Part shown: positions 1-5,700 of the stretch, piece after piece
Layout of the letters: every line of letters begins with the position of its first letter
Numbering within the stretch: position 1 is the first letter of the stretch
Origin: JBFLVQ01 sp040758525
GTDB lineage: Bacteria > Acidobacteriota > Blastocatellia > Chloracidobacteriales > JADJPF01
Direction: 5' to 3'
DNA length: 5,700 nucleotides
NCBI GenBank assembly: GCA_040758525.1
Contig: JBFLVQ010000628.1
Span: 1 to 5,700 of the forward strand
Program-made: the position numbers and the translations under genes
Notes under the pieces: model-generated
Seen by the model: only the letters and a program-made list of their open reading frames with translations
What the model was told of the DNA's origin: nothing
The model's database searches: none

Positions 1-841
1 TTCGGTTTTTTTCTGGTTCAGGAAGAAATCTTCTGGCAATAACATTATAGGTGGTATCTACAGAACGTATATAATCTTCTGTTAATCTATCAGAATGGAA
101 GTGAGAAAAATCTTTTCTACTCTTTTCCCACCATAGATGATTCCATAAATGCATGCTTATTACATCGCTATAGTCTGGATCATAACCTTCTAGCAAGGTA
201 TATATACCTTCGCGCGACCAGATATGTTTATAGAATGACTGGCTAGGTTCTATATGTATCAAATGTGGATATTTTTCACTAAGTTCCTGTGGTAGGAAAC
301 AGGCATGGTTAGACCAGCTACCATCGAAGGCATTGTCAAATTCTTTAAGCCAATAGTGACCAAACTGAGAATCTTTCTCTGACATGATAAAGGCATTACA
401 AAGGGATGGCCGTAGCTTTTTAGTGCGTTGGCAATAGACATCACACTCTTTCCCTAGTACAAAAGGTTTTTTATAAAGTTTATCTGGTATTCTGTTAACA
501 AAAATTGTATCAATATCGGTATAGATTCCCCCGGCAGCAACGGTCTTTTCTAATCTAATAAGATCACAATAATGTGCATATCTATACTTGCTTACCAGTC
601 TGTCTTGATACCGGTAATTGAGTAGTCGCGCTGGTAGTTCAACCTTAACTAGCGTTAATTTTGGCTTGATCAGATCCCAATATTTTCCATAAGGCTGATA
701 GTGATAGTAGAAAAAGATCTGTTGAGGATTGTTAATCTGAATACAGGACTCTAAACACAAATAGAAGACAAGATGAAAAGGTTCTTGTTGTTTCTGTAGT
801 CCAAAAACAAAGTGGAATTGATTAGGAATTTGTCTGCTCAT
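1..841 (-). CDS. GT32-like DXD glycosyltransferase (Gly_transf_sug type), C-terminus cut by window edge
   Basis: Reading leftward from an ATG at 841-839, the frame stays open for 280 codons and runs off the left edge without a stop. The protein starts MSRQIPNQFHFVFG. It carries the hallmark of sugar transferases with a DXD motif: a D93-x2-R96 stretch followed by GGIYTDID at residues 104-111, where D109 and D111 should bind the metal and nucleotide-sugar. A C-terminal HLWNHLWW segment (231-238) matches the His/Trp motif common near the end of this family. No signal peptide or membrane segment is visible, so a cytoplasmic enzyme building a glycan at the inner membrane is inferred; donor and acceptor are unknown. 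Family members are often about 280-300 residues, so little is probably missing. It is divergent from the sulfotransferase-exporter operon. The Shine-Dalgarno match is poor (TTAGG only two bases from the ATG). Family assignment is firm, substrate is not. Confidence 0.88.
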   Translation of the reverse strand, partial: MSRQIPNQFHFVFGLQKQQEPFHLVFYLCLESCIQINNPQQIFFYYHYQPYGKYWDLIKPKLTLVKVELPARLLNYRYQDRLVSKYRYAHYCDLIRLEKTVAAGGIYTDIDTIFVNRIPDKLYKKPFVLGKECDVYCQRTKKLRPSLCNAFIMSEKDSQFGHYWLKEFDNAFDGSWSNHACFLPQELSEKYPHLIHIEPSQSFYKHIWSREGIYTLLEGYDPDYSDVISMHLWNHLWWEKSRKDFSHFHSDRLTEDYIRSVDTTYNVIARRFLPEPEKNR

Positions 842-858
842 AACCTAACAATGATAAT
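830..858 (+). promoter_or_regulatory. Candidate sigma70-type promoter for the sulfotransferase-exporter operon
   Basis: A -35-like TTGTCT (830-835, 4 of 6 matches to TTGACA) is followed after exactly 17 bp by GATAAT (853-858, 5 of 6 matches to TATAAT). The predicted start near 865 gives a leader of about 47 nt before the ATG at 912. The -35 element lies inside the first codons of the divergent glycosyltransferase gene. This is a by-eye consensus match in AT-rich DNA, so false positives are likely. Confidence 0.3.
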
Positions 859-911
859 AGAGATTCTTTTATTGTATCACTACTGTAATAACTGTAGATC
901 ACAAAGTTGAT
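842..911. promoter_or_regulatory. Divergent intergenic region with candidate promoters in both directions
   Basis: This 70-bp AT-rich spacer separates the GT32-like gene (leftward) from the sulfotransferase-exporter operon (rightward), so it should hold or border both promoters. Both candidates found by eye place transcription starts near 864-865. No clear operator palindrome or riboswitch is visible, and neither start codon has a strong Shine-Dalgarno sequence. An in-frame TAG at 858-860 limits how far upstream the sulfotransferase can begin. Confidence 0.5.
871..898 (-). promoter_or_regulatory. Candidate sigma70-type promoter for the leftward GT32-like gene
   Basis: On the minus strand TCTACA (898-893, 4 of 6) is followed after 16 bp by TACAAT (876-871, 5 of 6). 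A TG one base upstream of the -10 forms an extended -10 (TGATACAAT). The predicted start near 864 gives a leader of about 22 nt. Evidence is consensus similarity only. Confidence 0.28.
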
Positions 912-1772
912 ATGATAAACGATTGGTTGTATCATCCAACGATGGCAACACAACGACCTCAAGGTATAGAATATCTCCAGGAATGGTTAAGAAAAATCTA
1001 CCTACATTTGATGTTTCCTAAAATAGTGTTGGTGACCGGCGCGCCTCGCTCTGGAACAACCTTTATCAGTGATTGGATTACGGAATCTCCCCAAGCCTAT
1101 TGCGCTCATGAAATATTAACAGAGATCGAAAATAAGACTGATACAGAGATCTTTCAGTTCTTATTAAAATGTGCGGTCACGGGAGATGATAGACTTAGTA
1201 AAGTTCATGAAAATGATGCGATGAAATGGAATAAAGTTCCTGGCAAAATTAATTTAAGGCTGCTCGGTTTTAAACAGCCATTTGCCTGGTTTGAAGGTCT
1301 AGATAGACTTCCTTATGCAGTTAGAAGATTTCCAGAAAAGTATAATTCACTTTATCTTGTTACTATACGCCATCCTTATGATGTAGTAGCATCAGGCAAA
1401 CATAGAGCTTTACATACCAAAAATTGGCCTAACTATACAGTTAAACAACACTGTTTGCTCTGGCGAGAGGCAACCAAACTCTATCATCACTATCAAGCCA
1501 AACGGTTCAAGGTGATGTATATTAAATGGGAGAGATTGATCTTGCAGTTCAATACTATTAAGCAAGAGTTAGAAACATTTCTACAATTAGATCTACCTGT
1601 TTTCTATGGTTATGAACAGACCCAGGAATATTTTGAAACGTTAAGAGGTCAAGTAAGCTTACAGGCTGGAGTAGTATTAGGTAAAAAGCGTGAACTACTT
1701 ACTAATGAGGATAGATTAACCATTCAGGAGATGACAGCAGATTTTTGTGAAGAGTTTGATTATAGATTTTAA
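912..1772 (+). CDS. PAPS-dependent sulfotransferase family protein
   Basis: This 286-residue protein has both PAPS-binding signatures of the sulfotransferase superfamily. The 5'-phosphosulfate-binding P-loop is GAPRSGTT at residues 43-50, after the strand KIVLVT. The 3'-phosphate-binding motif is R153-HPYDVVAS161, after the strand SLYLVTI. Such enzymes move sulfate from PAPS to a hydroxyl or amino group of a glycan or lipid. No membrane segment is seen, so it is likely cytoplasmic or loosely membrane-associated. ATG 912 is the first start after an in-frame TAG at 858-860; M11 (942) is an alternative, and neither has a good Shine-Dalgarno. It is the first gene of a tight operon, 11 bp before the exporter permease, which suggests that its substrate is the exported polysaccharide (inference). 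Some P-loop proteins of this fold have other roles, but both cofactor motifs are intact here. The acceptor cannot be told from sequence. Confidence 0.87.
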   Translation: MINDWLYHPTMATQRPQGIEYLQEWLRKIYLHLMFPKIVLVTGAPRSGTTFISDWITESPQAYCAHEILTEIENKTDTEIFQFLLKCAVTGDDRLSKVHENDAMKWNKVPGKINLRLLGFKQPFAWFEGLDRLPYAVRRFPEKYNSLYLVTIRHPYDVVASGKHRALHTKNWPNYTVKQHCLLWREATKLYHHYQAKRFKVMYIKWERLILQFNTIKQELETFLQLDLPVFYGYEQTQEYFETLRGQVSLQAGVVLGKKRELLTNEDRLTIQEMTADFCEEFDYRF

Positions 1773-1783
1773 TAGCCATTCTT

Positions 1784-2674
1784 ATGAGCATTTATATCGA
1801 CAAAAGTAACAATAAGATTGCCATCTCTGCAGCAAGAGTTTTACCACCATTGCCTAGTCAGCCTATTTATACAACTAAAGGGAAAAAGGGATGGTTTGTT
1901 AACTTAAAGGAGTTATGGAATTATCGAGAGCTATGTTATTTCTTCTTATGGCGTGATCTTAAAGTACGTTACCGACAGACACTTTTAGGTGTTGCCTGGG
2001 TAATTATTCAACCATTAATTTCAATGTTGATATTTACATACTTTTTTGGCAATCTAGCCAAGCTCTCTTCTGATGGTATCCCTTATTCAATCTTCTACTA
2101 TTGTGGGCTCTCGCTCTGGATCTTCTTTTCCAACACGGTTAACAATTGTAGTAACAGTCTAAACAATGATAGAAACCTGATTACAAAAGTATATTTTCCC
2201 CGTATGCTCCTACCGGCAGCAACGGTATTAGCGGGTATAGTAGATCTTCTTATTGCTCTCGGTTTACTTCTATTGTTAGCTATTTATCAAGGATTTATGC
2301 CAACTTGGCGTTTACTGTTATTGCCATTGATACTACTACTTGCTGCAACATTGACTTATAGTTTAGGTTTGATACTGGCAGTTTTAAATCTAAGATATCG
2401 TGATGTCAGGTATGCATTACCATTTGCTATTCAATTACTCTTTTTTATTACTCCAATAATCTTTCCACTTAGTATTGTACCGGAAAAGCAGCGTTGGGTT
2501 ATTATCGTGCTCAATCCATTATCAGTCTGTATTGAAGAGCTAAGAGCTTGTACCATTGGTCGTAGTCTGAATTGGCAATCTCTTATTGTAAGCTCTATTA
2601 CCACGCTCATCAGCCTATTGGTATGTTCGTATATATTTAGTAGATGCGAGAAGACTTTTGCAGAAAAGATCTAA
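1784..2674 (+). CDS. wzm: Polysaccharide ABC exporter, permease subunit (Wzm/KpsM/TagG family, ABC-2 type)
   Basis: This is the membrane subunit of an ABC-2 polysaccharide exporter, 296 residues against about 260-290 for the family. After a roughly 45-residue cytoplasmic N-terminus comes the family motif RDLKVRYRQTLLGVAW (57-72), then about six hydrophobic segments near 70-90, 100-120, 142-168, 174-202, 210-232 and 265-286. The conserved ITKVYFPR (133-140) lies in the cytoplasmic loop that meets the ATPase, and NLRYRDVRYALPF (202-214) precedes the fifth segment. With the ATPase encoded next, it should form the transporter that moves lipid-linked glycan across the inner membrane. No clear Shine-Dalgarno precedes the ATG; the 11-bp gap to the sulfotransferase stop points to co-transcription and possibly translational coupling. 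The symbol reflects family membership; kpsM or tagG are naming alternatives. O-antigen, capsule and teichoic-acid exporters cannot be told apart from this subunit alone. Confidence 0.92.
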   Translation: MSIYIDKSNNKIAISAARVLPPLPSQPIYTTKGKKGWFVNLKELWNYRELCYFFLWRDLKVRYRQTLLGVAWVIIQPLISMLIFTYFFGNLAKLSSDGIPYSIFYYCGLSLWIFFSNTVNNCSNSLNNDRNLITKVYFPRMLLPAATVLAGIVDLLIALGLLLLLAIYQGFMPTWRLLLLPLILLLAATLTYSLGLILAVLNLRYRDVRYALPFAIQLLFFITPIIFPLSIVPEKQRWVIIVLNPLSVCIEELRACTIGRSLNWQSLIVSSITTLISLLVCSYIFSRCEKTFAEKI

Positions 2675-2676
2675 GT

Positions 2677-3456
2677 ATGCAGCCAATCATACAGGTACAG
2701 AATATTAGCAAACACTTTTATATTGATACCGGTCTGCAAAGTGACACCTTGAAAGAGGCGCTTACAAAAATAATTCGCTCTCCTATCAAAAGCATTTTTA
2801 CCAAATTAGAACCTAAGAAGGTATGGTCTTTACAGAATATCAGTTTTAATGTAATGGCTGGTGAGTGTGTAGGAGTGATAGGACCGAATGGCTCAGGAAA
2901 GACTACCCTCTTAAAGCTTTTGTCGCGTATACTAGAGCCGACCTCAGGAGATATCGAGATCTATGGCAAAGTATCCAGCCTTTTGGAGATTGGTACTGGG
3001 TTTCACCAGGATCTCACTGGTAGAGAGAATATCTACTTGAATGGTGCCATTCTAGGGATGTCAAAACGGGAGATAGATTCGAAATTCGAAGTTATTGTCA
3101 GGTTCTCGGAAATCACCAATTTTTTAGATATGCCGGTCAAGCACTACTCTAGTGGTATGTATATCCGGTTGGCGTTCTCAGTTGCTGCTCACCTAGAATC
3201 AGAGATTCTGCTACTCGATGAGGTCTTTTCTGTTGGTGATATTGGCTTTCAGCACAAGTGTGAGGCTAAGATGAGAGAGTTAATTGGTAATGGTAGAACT
3301 GTGCTGATTGTTTCACATTCTGAAAAGATCCTTCGACAATTTTGCCAGCGAGTAATTCTGTTAAAAGATGGCAGTATCTCAGCAATAGGTCCAACTGAAG
3401 AGATGTTAAGAGCCTATAGAGCGTTCTGTGGCCTAAAAGATATCGACCTTCACTAG
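2677..3456 (+). CDS. wzt: Polysaccharide ABC exporter, ATP-binding subunit (Wzt/KpsT/TagH family, short form)
   Basis: This is the ATPase partner of the upstream permease. I chose ATG 2677 (259 residues), 2 bp after the permease stop, because MQPIIQVQNISKHF is a typical ABC N-terminus. An in-frame ATG at 2644 would add 11 residues and overlap the permease by 31 bp. In this numbering Walker A is GPNGSGKTT (69-77), the Wzt-type stretch LLEIGTGFHQDLTGRENI is 102-119, the signature is the variant YSSGM (157-161) typical of Wzt/TagH, Walker B is ILLLDE (177-182), the D-loop region is SVGD (185-188) and the switch His is H214. The N-terminal insert ending in KKVWSLQNISF is also typical of polysaccharide exporters. 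Only 45 residues follow H214, so the C-terminal carbohydrate-binding domain of long Wzt proteins is absent. All catalytic motifs look intact. The stop overlaps the convergent gene's stop in CTAG. Confidence 0.93.
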   Translation: MQPIIQVQNISKHFYIDTGLQSDTLKEALTKIIRSPIKSIFTKLEPKKVWSLQNISFNVMAGECVGVIGPNGSGKTTLLKLLSRILEPTSGDIEIYGKVSSLLEIGTGFHQDLTGRENIYLNGAILGMSKREIDSKFEVIVRFSEITNFLDMPVKHYSSGMYIRLAFSVAAHLESEILLLDEVFSVGDIGFQHKCEAKMRELIGNGRTVLIVSHSEKILRQFCQRVILLKDGSISAIGPTEEMLRAYRAFCGLKDIDLH

Positions 3457-4598
3457 TAGACATCTCTTTTATTCAATATATCGATAAATTTATCTAGAAT
3501 AGATTTCTCGTCAAAACGGTTCAAAATAAATTTCTGTAACTCTCTGCCTCTTGCTTCTGCTGCTTCCCTATTATCATATACCGCTCTCATCAATTTGGTA
3601 GCCTGGTCAAGATCTGGTTCGGCCCAGTGCTGATCACCAGAATAAGATCTTTTTCTCAACTCATCAACAACTGGCAATAGACGATAGTTGACAAGAAAAG
3701 CTAAATCTGGGGGCAGATAATCTAACTGTCCTCCATATGCGGTAATGATTATTGGCTTAGCGAATCTAGCTGCGTCATAGGCGCCTAATCCCCAACCTTC
3801 GCATCGGCATAAAGAGATATAACAATTACCTATAGCATGTAGATTAAGGATATTCTGGTGGCTTAGCGCTTCGGTTATTAAACAGATTTTCGGTGGAGAG
3901 CTATATTGGCTGATAATACGTTTGAGAGCATATTTGCTACTGGTATAGAAAAGCCTTAAAACTTTCCTGGTAAGATCGCGCTCTGTGGTTTTAATAACCA
4001 GCAGTGTGCGATCTTGACTAGTGAAGGCGCTACAGTAAGCTTGTACGGTATACCAGATCGCCTTTCTATTTGTCCATTCACCAATGGTGTAGAAAACATA
4101 ATCCTCTGGATTAATGTTAGCAAGGCCAGTCAGACCAGTGATCTCGTTGCTTTCATAAAGATGTGGCAAGATATCAATTGGTTTAATAACACCACATTGC
4201 TCGAATACGGTTTTATTCCAGTGGCAAGGTACTATTAACTGATCAACCAAGTTCAACAGATCTTTCCAATGTGCAGGAATAATATCTGTCTCCCAAACTG
4301 TATAACCTATGTATCTCTTATTTGGCTCTCTGCTAATCCAGTAAGGATAATATTCCGGCACTGTATGTATAACTACAGTATCGTATTCTATTGATCTATT
4401 ACAATATCGATCTAATTTAGCGTTACCAGTATGACTACCAGAAAACGGTTGATAGCCCAATTTCCAAGCTCGTCCTGCTACCATTGGCGCCCACGTCAGA
4501 TTAATACCCGCAGTTATCAAGGCTTCAATGTAGCGCTGGGCAGCAATACCGTAGCCACTAGACTCATTCATAGAGATGTACTTAATACCTTGAAGCAT
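3453..4598 (-). CDS. GT-B glycosyltransferase, GT4-like (Glycos_transf_1 domain)
   Basis: A complete 381-residue GT-B-fold enzyme. The N-terminal acceptor half has a glycine loop, ESSGYGIAAQRY (12-23), and the stretch GYTVWETDIIPAHW (98-111) known in a subset of GT4-like enzymes. The C-terminal donor half starts near FYTIGEWTNRK (169-179), has VIKTT (201-205) with K203 as a likely phosphate-contacting base, and contains CEGWGLGAYDAARFAKP (266-282) followed by ITAYGGQLDYL (285-295). The EX7E motif is E267-x7-D275, with Asp replacing the second Glu. No signal peptide or membrane segment is evident. It should transfer a sugar from a nucleotide-sugar to the growing glycan; the sugar is unknown. 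A fair Shine-Dalgarno lies 7 nt upstream of ATG 4598. The gene faces the exporter operon tail to tail with overlapping stops, and its start is 18 bp from the next, divergent gene. Confidence 0.9.
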   Translation of the reverse strand: MLQGIKYISMNESSGYGIAAQRYIEALITAGINLTWAPMVAGRAWKLGYQPFSGSHTGNAKLDRYCNRSIEYDTVVIHTVPEYYPYWISREPNKRYIGYTVWETDIIPAHWKDLLNLVDQLIVPCHWNKTVFEQCGVIKPIDILPHLYESNEITGLTGLANINPEDYVFYTIGEWTNRKAIWYTVQAYCSAFTSQDRTLLVIKTTERDLTRKVLRLFYTSSKYALKRIISQYSSPPKICLITEALSHQNILNLHAIGNCYISLCRCEGWGLGAYDAARFAKPIIITAYGGQLDYLPPDLAFLVNYRLLPVVDELRKRSYSGDQHWAEPDLDQATKLMRAVYDNREAAEARGRELQKFILNRFDEKSILDKFIDILNKRDVY

Positions 4599-4605
4599 CT
4601 ATAAT
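4577..4605 (+). promoter_or_regulatory. Candidate promoter with perfect TATAAT for the rightward GT4-like gene
   Basis: A consensus -10, TATAAT, lies at 4600-4605 in the 18-bp divergent spacer. The best -35 at 17-bp spacing is weak, TGTACT (4577-4582, 3 of 6), and lies inside the divergent gene. The implied start near 4611-4613 leaves only about 4-6 nt before the ATG at 4617, so the transcript would be nearly leaderless. This fits the absence of a Shine-Dalgarno for that gene but is unproven. Confidence 0.33.
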
Positions 4606-4610
4606 CTTCC
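4606..4610 (-). promoter_or_regulatory. Ribosome binding site of the leftward GT4-like gene
   Basis: On the minus strand GGAAG (4610-4606) sits 7 nt before the ATG at 4598. It is the best Shine-Dalgarno match in the window and favours this start over the internal M10. Its complement lies in the leader region of the divergent gene. Confidence 0.5.
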
Positions 4611-4616
4611 ACCAAT

Positions 4617-5700
4617 ATGTATAAACAGCGACTGTTGATGATATCACCAGTAATACCTTGTGCAACAGGTGGCGGGCTGGCAATGCGTGCTTTTCAAACT
4701 CTACGTGCCTTTGCTACTCAATATGAGATAACTCTATTGGTGCCGGATTTTGGTTACTCTCATCAGTCGCTTACTACCAATATCACGCTGATATCAGGCA
4801 AAATAGCCCACTATGATCTCAACCCCTATAGAGATCTACCTACACTAGCTCAATCTATCTGTTATAGAGCTTTTCCTCGTATCTATTTTAGTTTATATGC
4901 TAAACCTTCTGATTGGCGCTTTATTAACCGTCGTAGAATTGCAAAAGTCTGCGCATCTTATAGCAATGAATATTTTGATCTAATACATATTCATAGGCTC
5001 TATATGACACCTTTTGCACAACCATTTCTGGATAACTCATCTGCGAGCTTAGTGCAGCTTGATCTTGATGATATTGAATCTGTAACCAGATTTCGTATTG
5101 GCGAACTCTACCGATTGAATGGAAAATATCGTCAAGAAAGGATAATGAAGATCGACGCTAGGCAATATTCTAAAATAGAGCGTACATTATTACCACGTTT
5201 TGACCGCGTATTTGTCTGTTCTGAGACAGACAAAGAGAAGTTAATAAGTATTTACAATTGTCGAACTATTGAGGTTATTCCCAACACTGTGAATATTGGA
5301 CCAGCTAGAGAACGATGCAGTAATTCGGATATTTTTACACTTTTATTTGTTGGCACATTTTCCTATTATCCTAATCAAGATGGCATACACTTTTTTTGCC
5401 ATAACGTATTGCCGCTAATTCGAAAAAGCTCACCAAAGCGTTTTCAGGTGAAAATTATTGGTAGAAATATGCCTGTCTCGCTAGCTAAACAACTAAAACA
5501 GTTTCCAGAAGTAGAGCTGCTTGGTTGGGTAGATAATCTGCAGAGTTTCTATCAAGACTCAGATGCTATAATTGTGCCGATTAGAGCTGGTGGAGGAACA
5601 CGTATAAAAATTTTAGAGGCATTCTCCTACCAACGGCCTGTTATTACGACTTCGATGGGTGTGGAAGGGATCGCAGCCGAGGATGGTAAAGAGATATTAT
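4617..5700 (+). CDS. GT-B glycosyltransferase, GT4-like, C-terminus cut by window edge
   Basis: The frame is open from ATG 4617 to the right edge (361 codons, no stop). An in-frame TAA at 4602-4604 rules out a start further upstream. The beginning, RLLMISPVIPCATGGGLAMR (5-24), is the classic N-terminus of this group, with the glycine loop at 18-20, and supports 4617 over the internal ATG at 4638. Then come LIHIHRLYM (122-130), QLDLDDIES (148-156), the start of the donor domain VIPNTVN (220-226) and LLFVGTFSYYPNQDG (242-256), IIGR (280-283), and GGGTRIKILEAFSYQRPVIT (325-344). E334 is the second Glu of EX7E; the first is Gly326, as is common in the subfamily reading RxGGGTRxKxLEA. By family length some 30-50 residues are probably missing. 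It should transfer a sugar onto the same glycan; donor and linkage are unknown. It has no recognisable Shine-Dalgarno. Confidence 0.88.
   Translation, partial: MYKQRLLMISPVIPCATGGGLAMRAFQTLRAFATQYEITLLVPDFGYSHQSLTTNITLISGKIAHYDLNPYRDLPTLAQSICYRAFPRIYFSLYAKPSDWRFINRRRIAKVCASYSNEYFDLIHIHRLYMTPFAQPFLDNSSASLVQLDLDDIESVTRFRIGELYRLNGKYRQERIMKIDARQYSKIERTLLPRFDRVFVCSETDKEKLISIYNCRTIEVIPNTVNIGPARERCSNSDIFTLLFVGTFSYYPNQDGIHFFCHNVLPLIRKSSPKRFQVKIIGRNMPVSLAKQLKQFPEVELLGWVDNLQSFYQDSDAIIVPIRAGGGTRIKILEAFSYQRPVITTSMGVEGIAAEDGKEIL

Noticed and set aside
259..444. A 61-codon minus-strand open frame
   Set aside because: It lies wholly within the GT32-like gene on the same strand in another frame, has no recognisable motif, and the larger frame has clear family motifs.
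531..2226. Exact 14-bp repeat CCGGCAGCAACGGT at 531-544 and 2213-2226
   Set aside because: The copies lie in unrelated genes on opposite coding strands and in different reading contexts, there is no flanking similarity, and a single chance match of this length is plausible.
2644..2676. Upstream ATG giving an 11-residue longer ATPase
   Set aside because: It would overlap the permease by 31 bp and add a stretch not expected at the N-terminus of this family; ATG 2677 gives the usual start. It is not excluded.
3078..3090. Two TTCGAA palindromes one base apart
   Set aside because: Inside the ATPase coding region at a non-conserved stretch; no operator role is likely and two short palindromes can arise by chance.
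3266..3463. A 65-codon minus-strand open frame
   Set aside because: It is antisense to the end of the ATPase gene, which has intact motifs; no independent coding signal is visible.
3457..3500. Possible intrinsic terminator after the exporter operon
   Set aside because: No GC-rich hairpin followed by a T-run was found; the region is coding for the convergent gene.
4014..4238. A 74-codon plus-strand open frame
   Set aside because: It is antisense to the middle of the GT4-like gene, a shadow of a well-supported coding region.

Overview
The window is a piece of a surface-polysaccharide (O-antigen, capsule or exopolysaccharide) locus from an AT-rich bacterium of roughly 40% GC by eye. It holds six protein-coding genes, two of them cut by the window edges. 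There are no RNA genes, insertion sequences, phage genes or CRISPR repeats, and no stretch over 300 bases lacks a gene. The Wzm/Wzt-type export pair suggests a Gram-negative envelope. Most starts have little or no Shine-Dalgarno sequence, which would fit a cyanobacterium or a Bacteroidota member, but no cyanobacterial HIP1 site (GCGATCGC) was seen. The taxonomy stays open.

Layout, left to right: (1) 1-841, minus strand, a DXD glycosyltransferase of the GT32 / Gly_transf_sug type, with its C-terminus beyond the left edge; (2) a 70-bp divergent spacer with candidate promoters in both directions; (3) a tight plus-strand operon at 912-3456: a PAPS-type sulfotransferase, then the permease (Wzm type) and the ATPase (Wzt type) of a polysaccharide ABC exporter, separated by 11 bp and 2 bp; (4) 3453-4598, minus strand, a GT4-like glycosyltransferase whose stop codon overlaps the ATPase stop in a shared CTAG; (5) an 18-bp divergent spacer; (6) 4617 to the right edge, plus strand, a second GT4-like glycosyltransferase, C-terminally cut.

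Likely joint function (inference): the three glycosyltransferases contribute sugars to a lipid-linked glycan at the inner face of the cytoplasmic membrane, the sulfotransferase may add sulfate from PAPS to that glycan, and the Wzm/Wzt-like transporter moves it across the membrane. The ATPase is the short form without the C-terminal carbohydrate-binding domain. Export is therefore probably not gated by recognition of a chain-end cap as in the E. coli O9a system. The least ordinary point is that a sulfotransferase is the first gene of the exporter operon, which makes a sulfated ABC-exported glycan a testable hypothesis. I found no evidence of a wholly new type of system.
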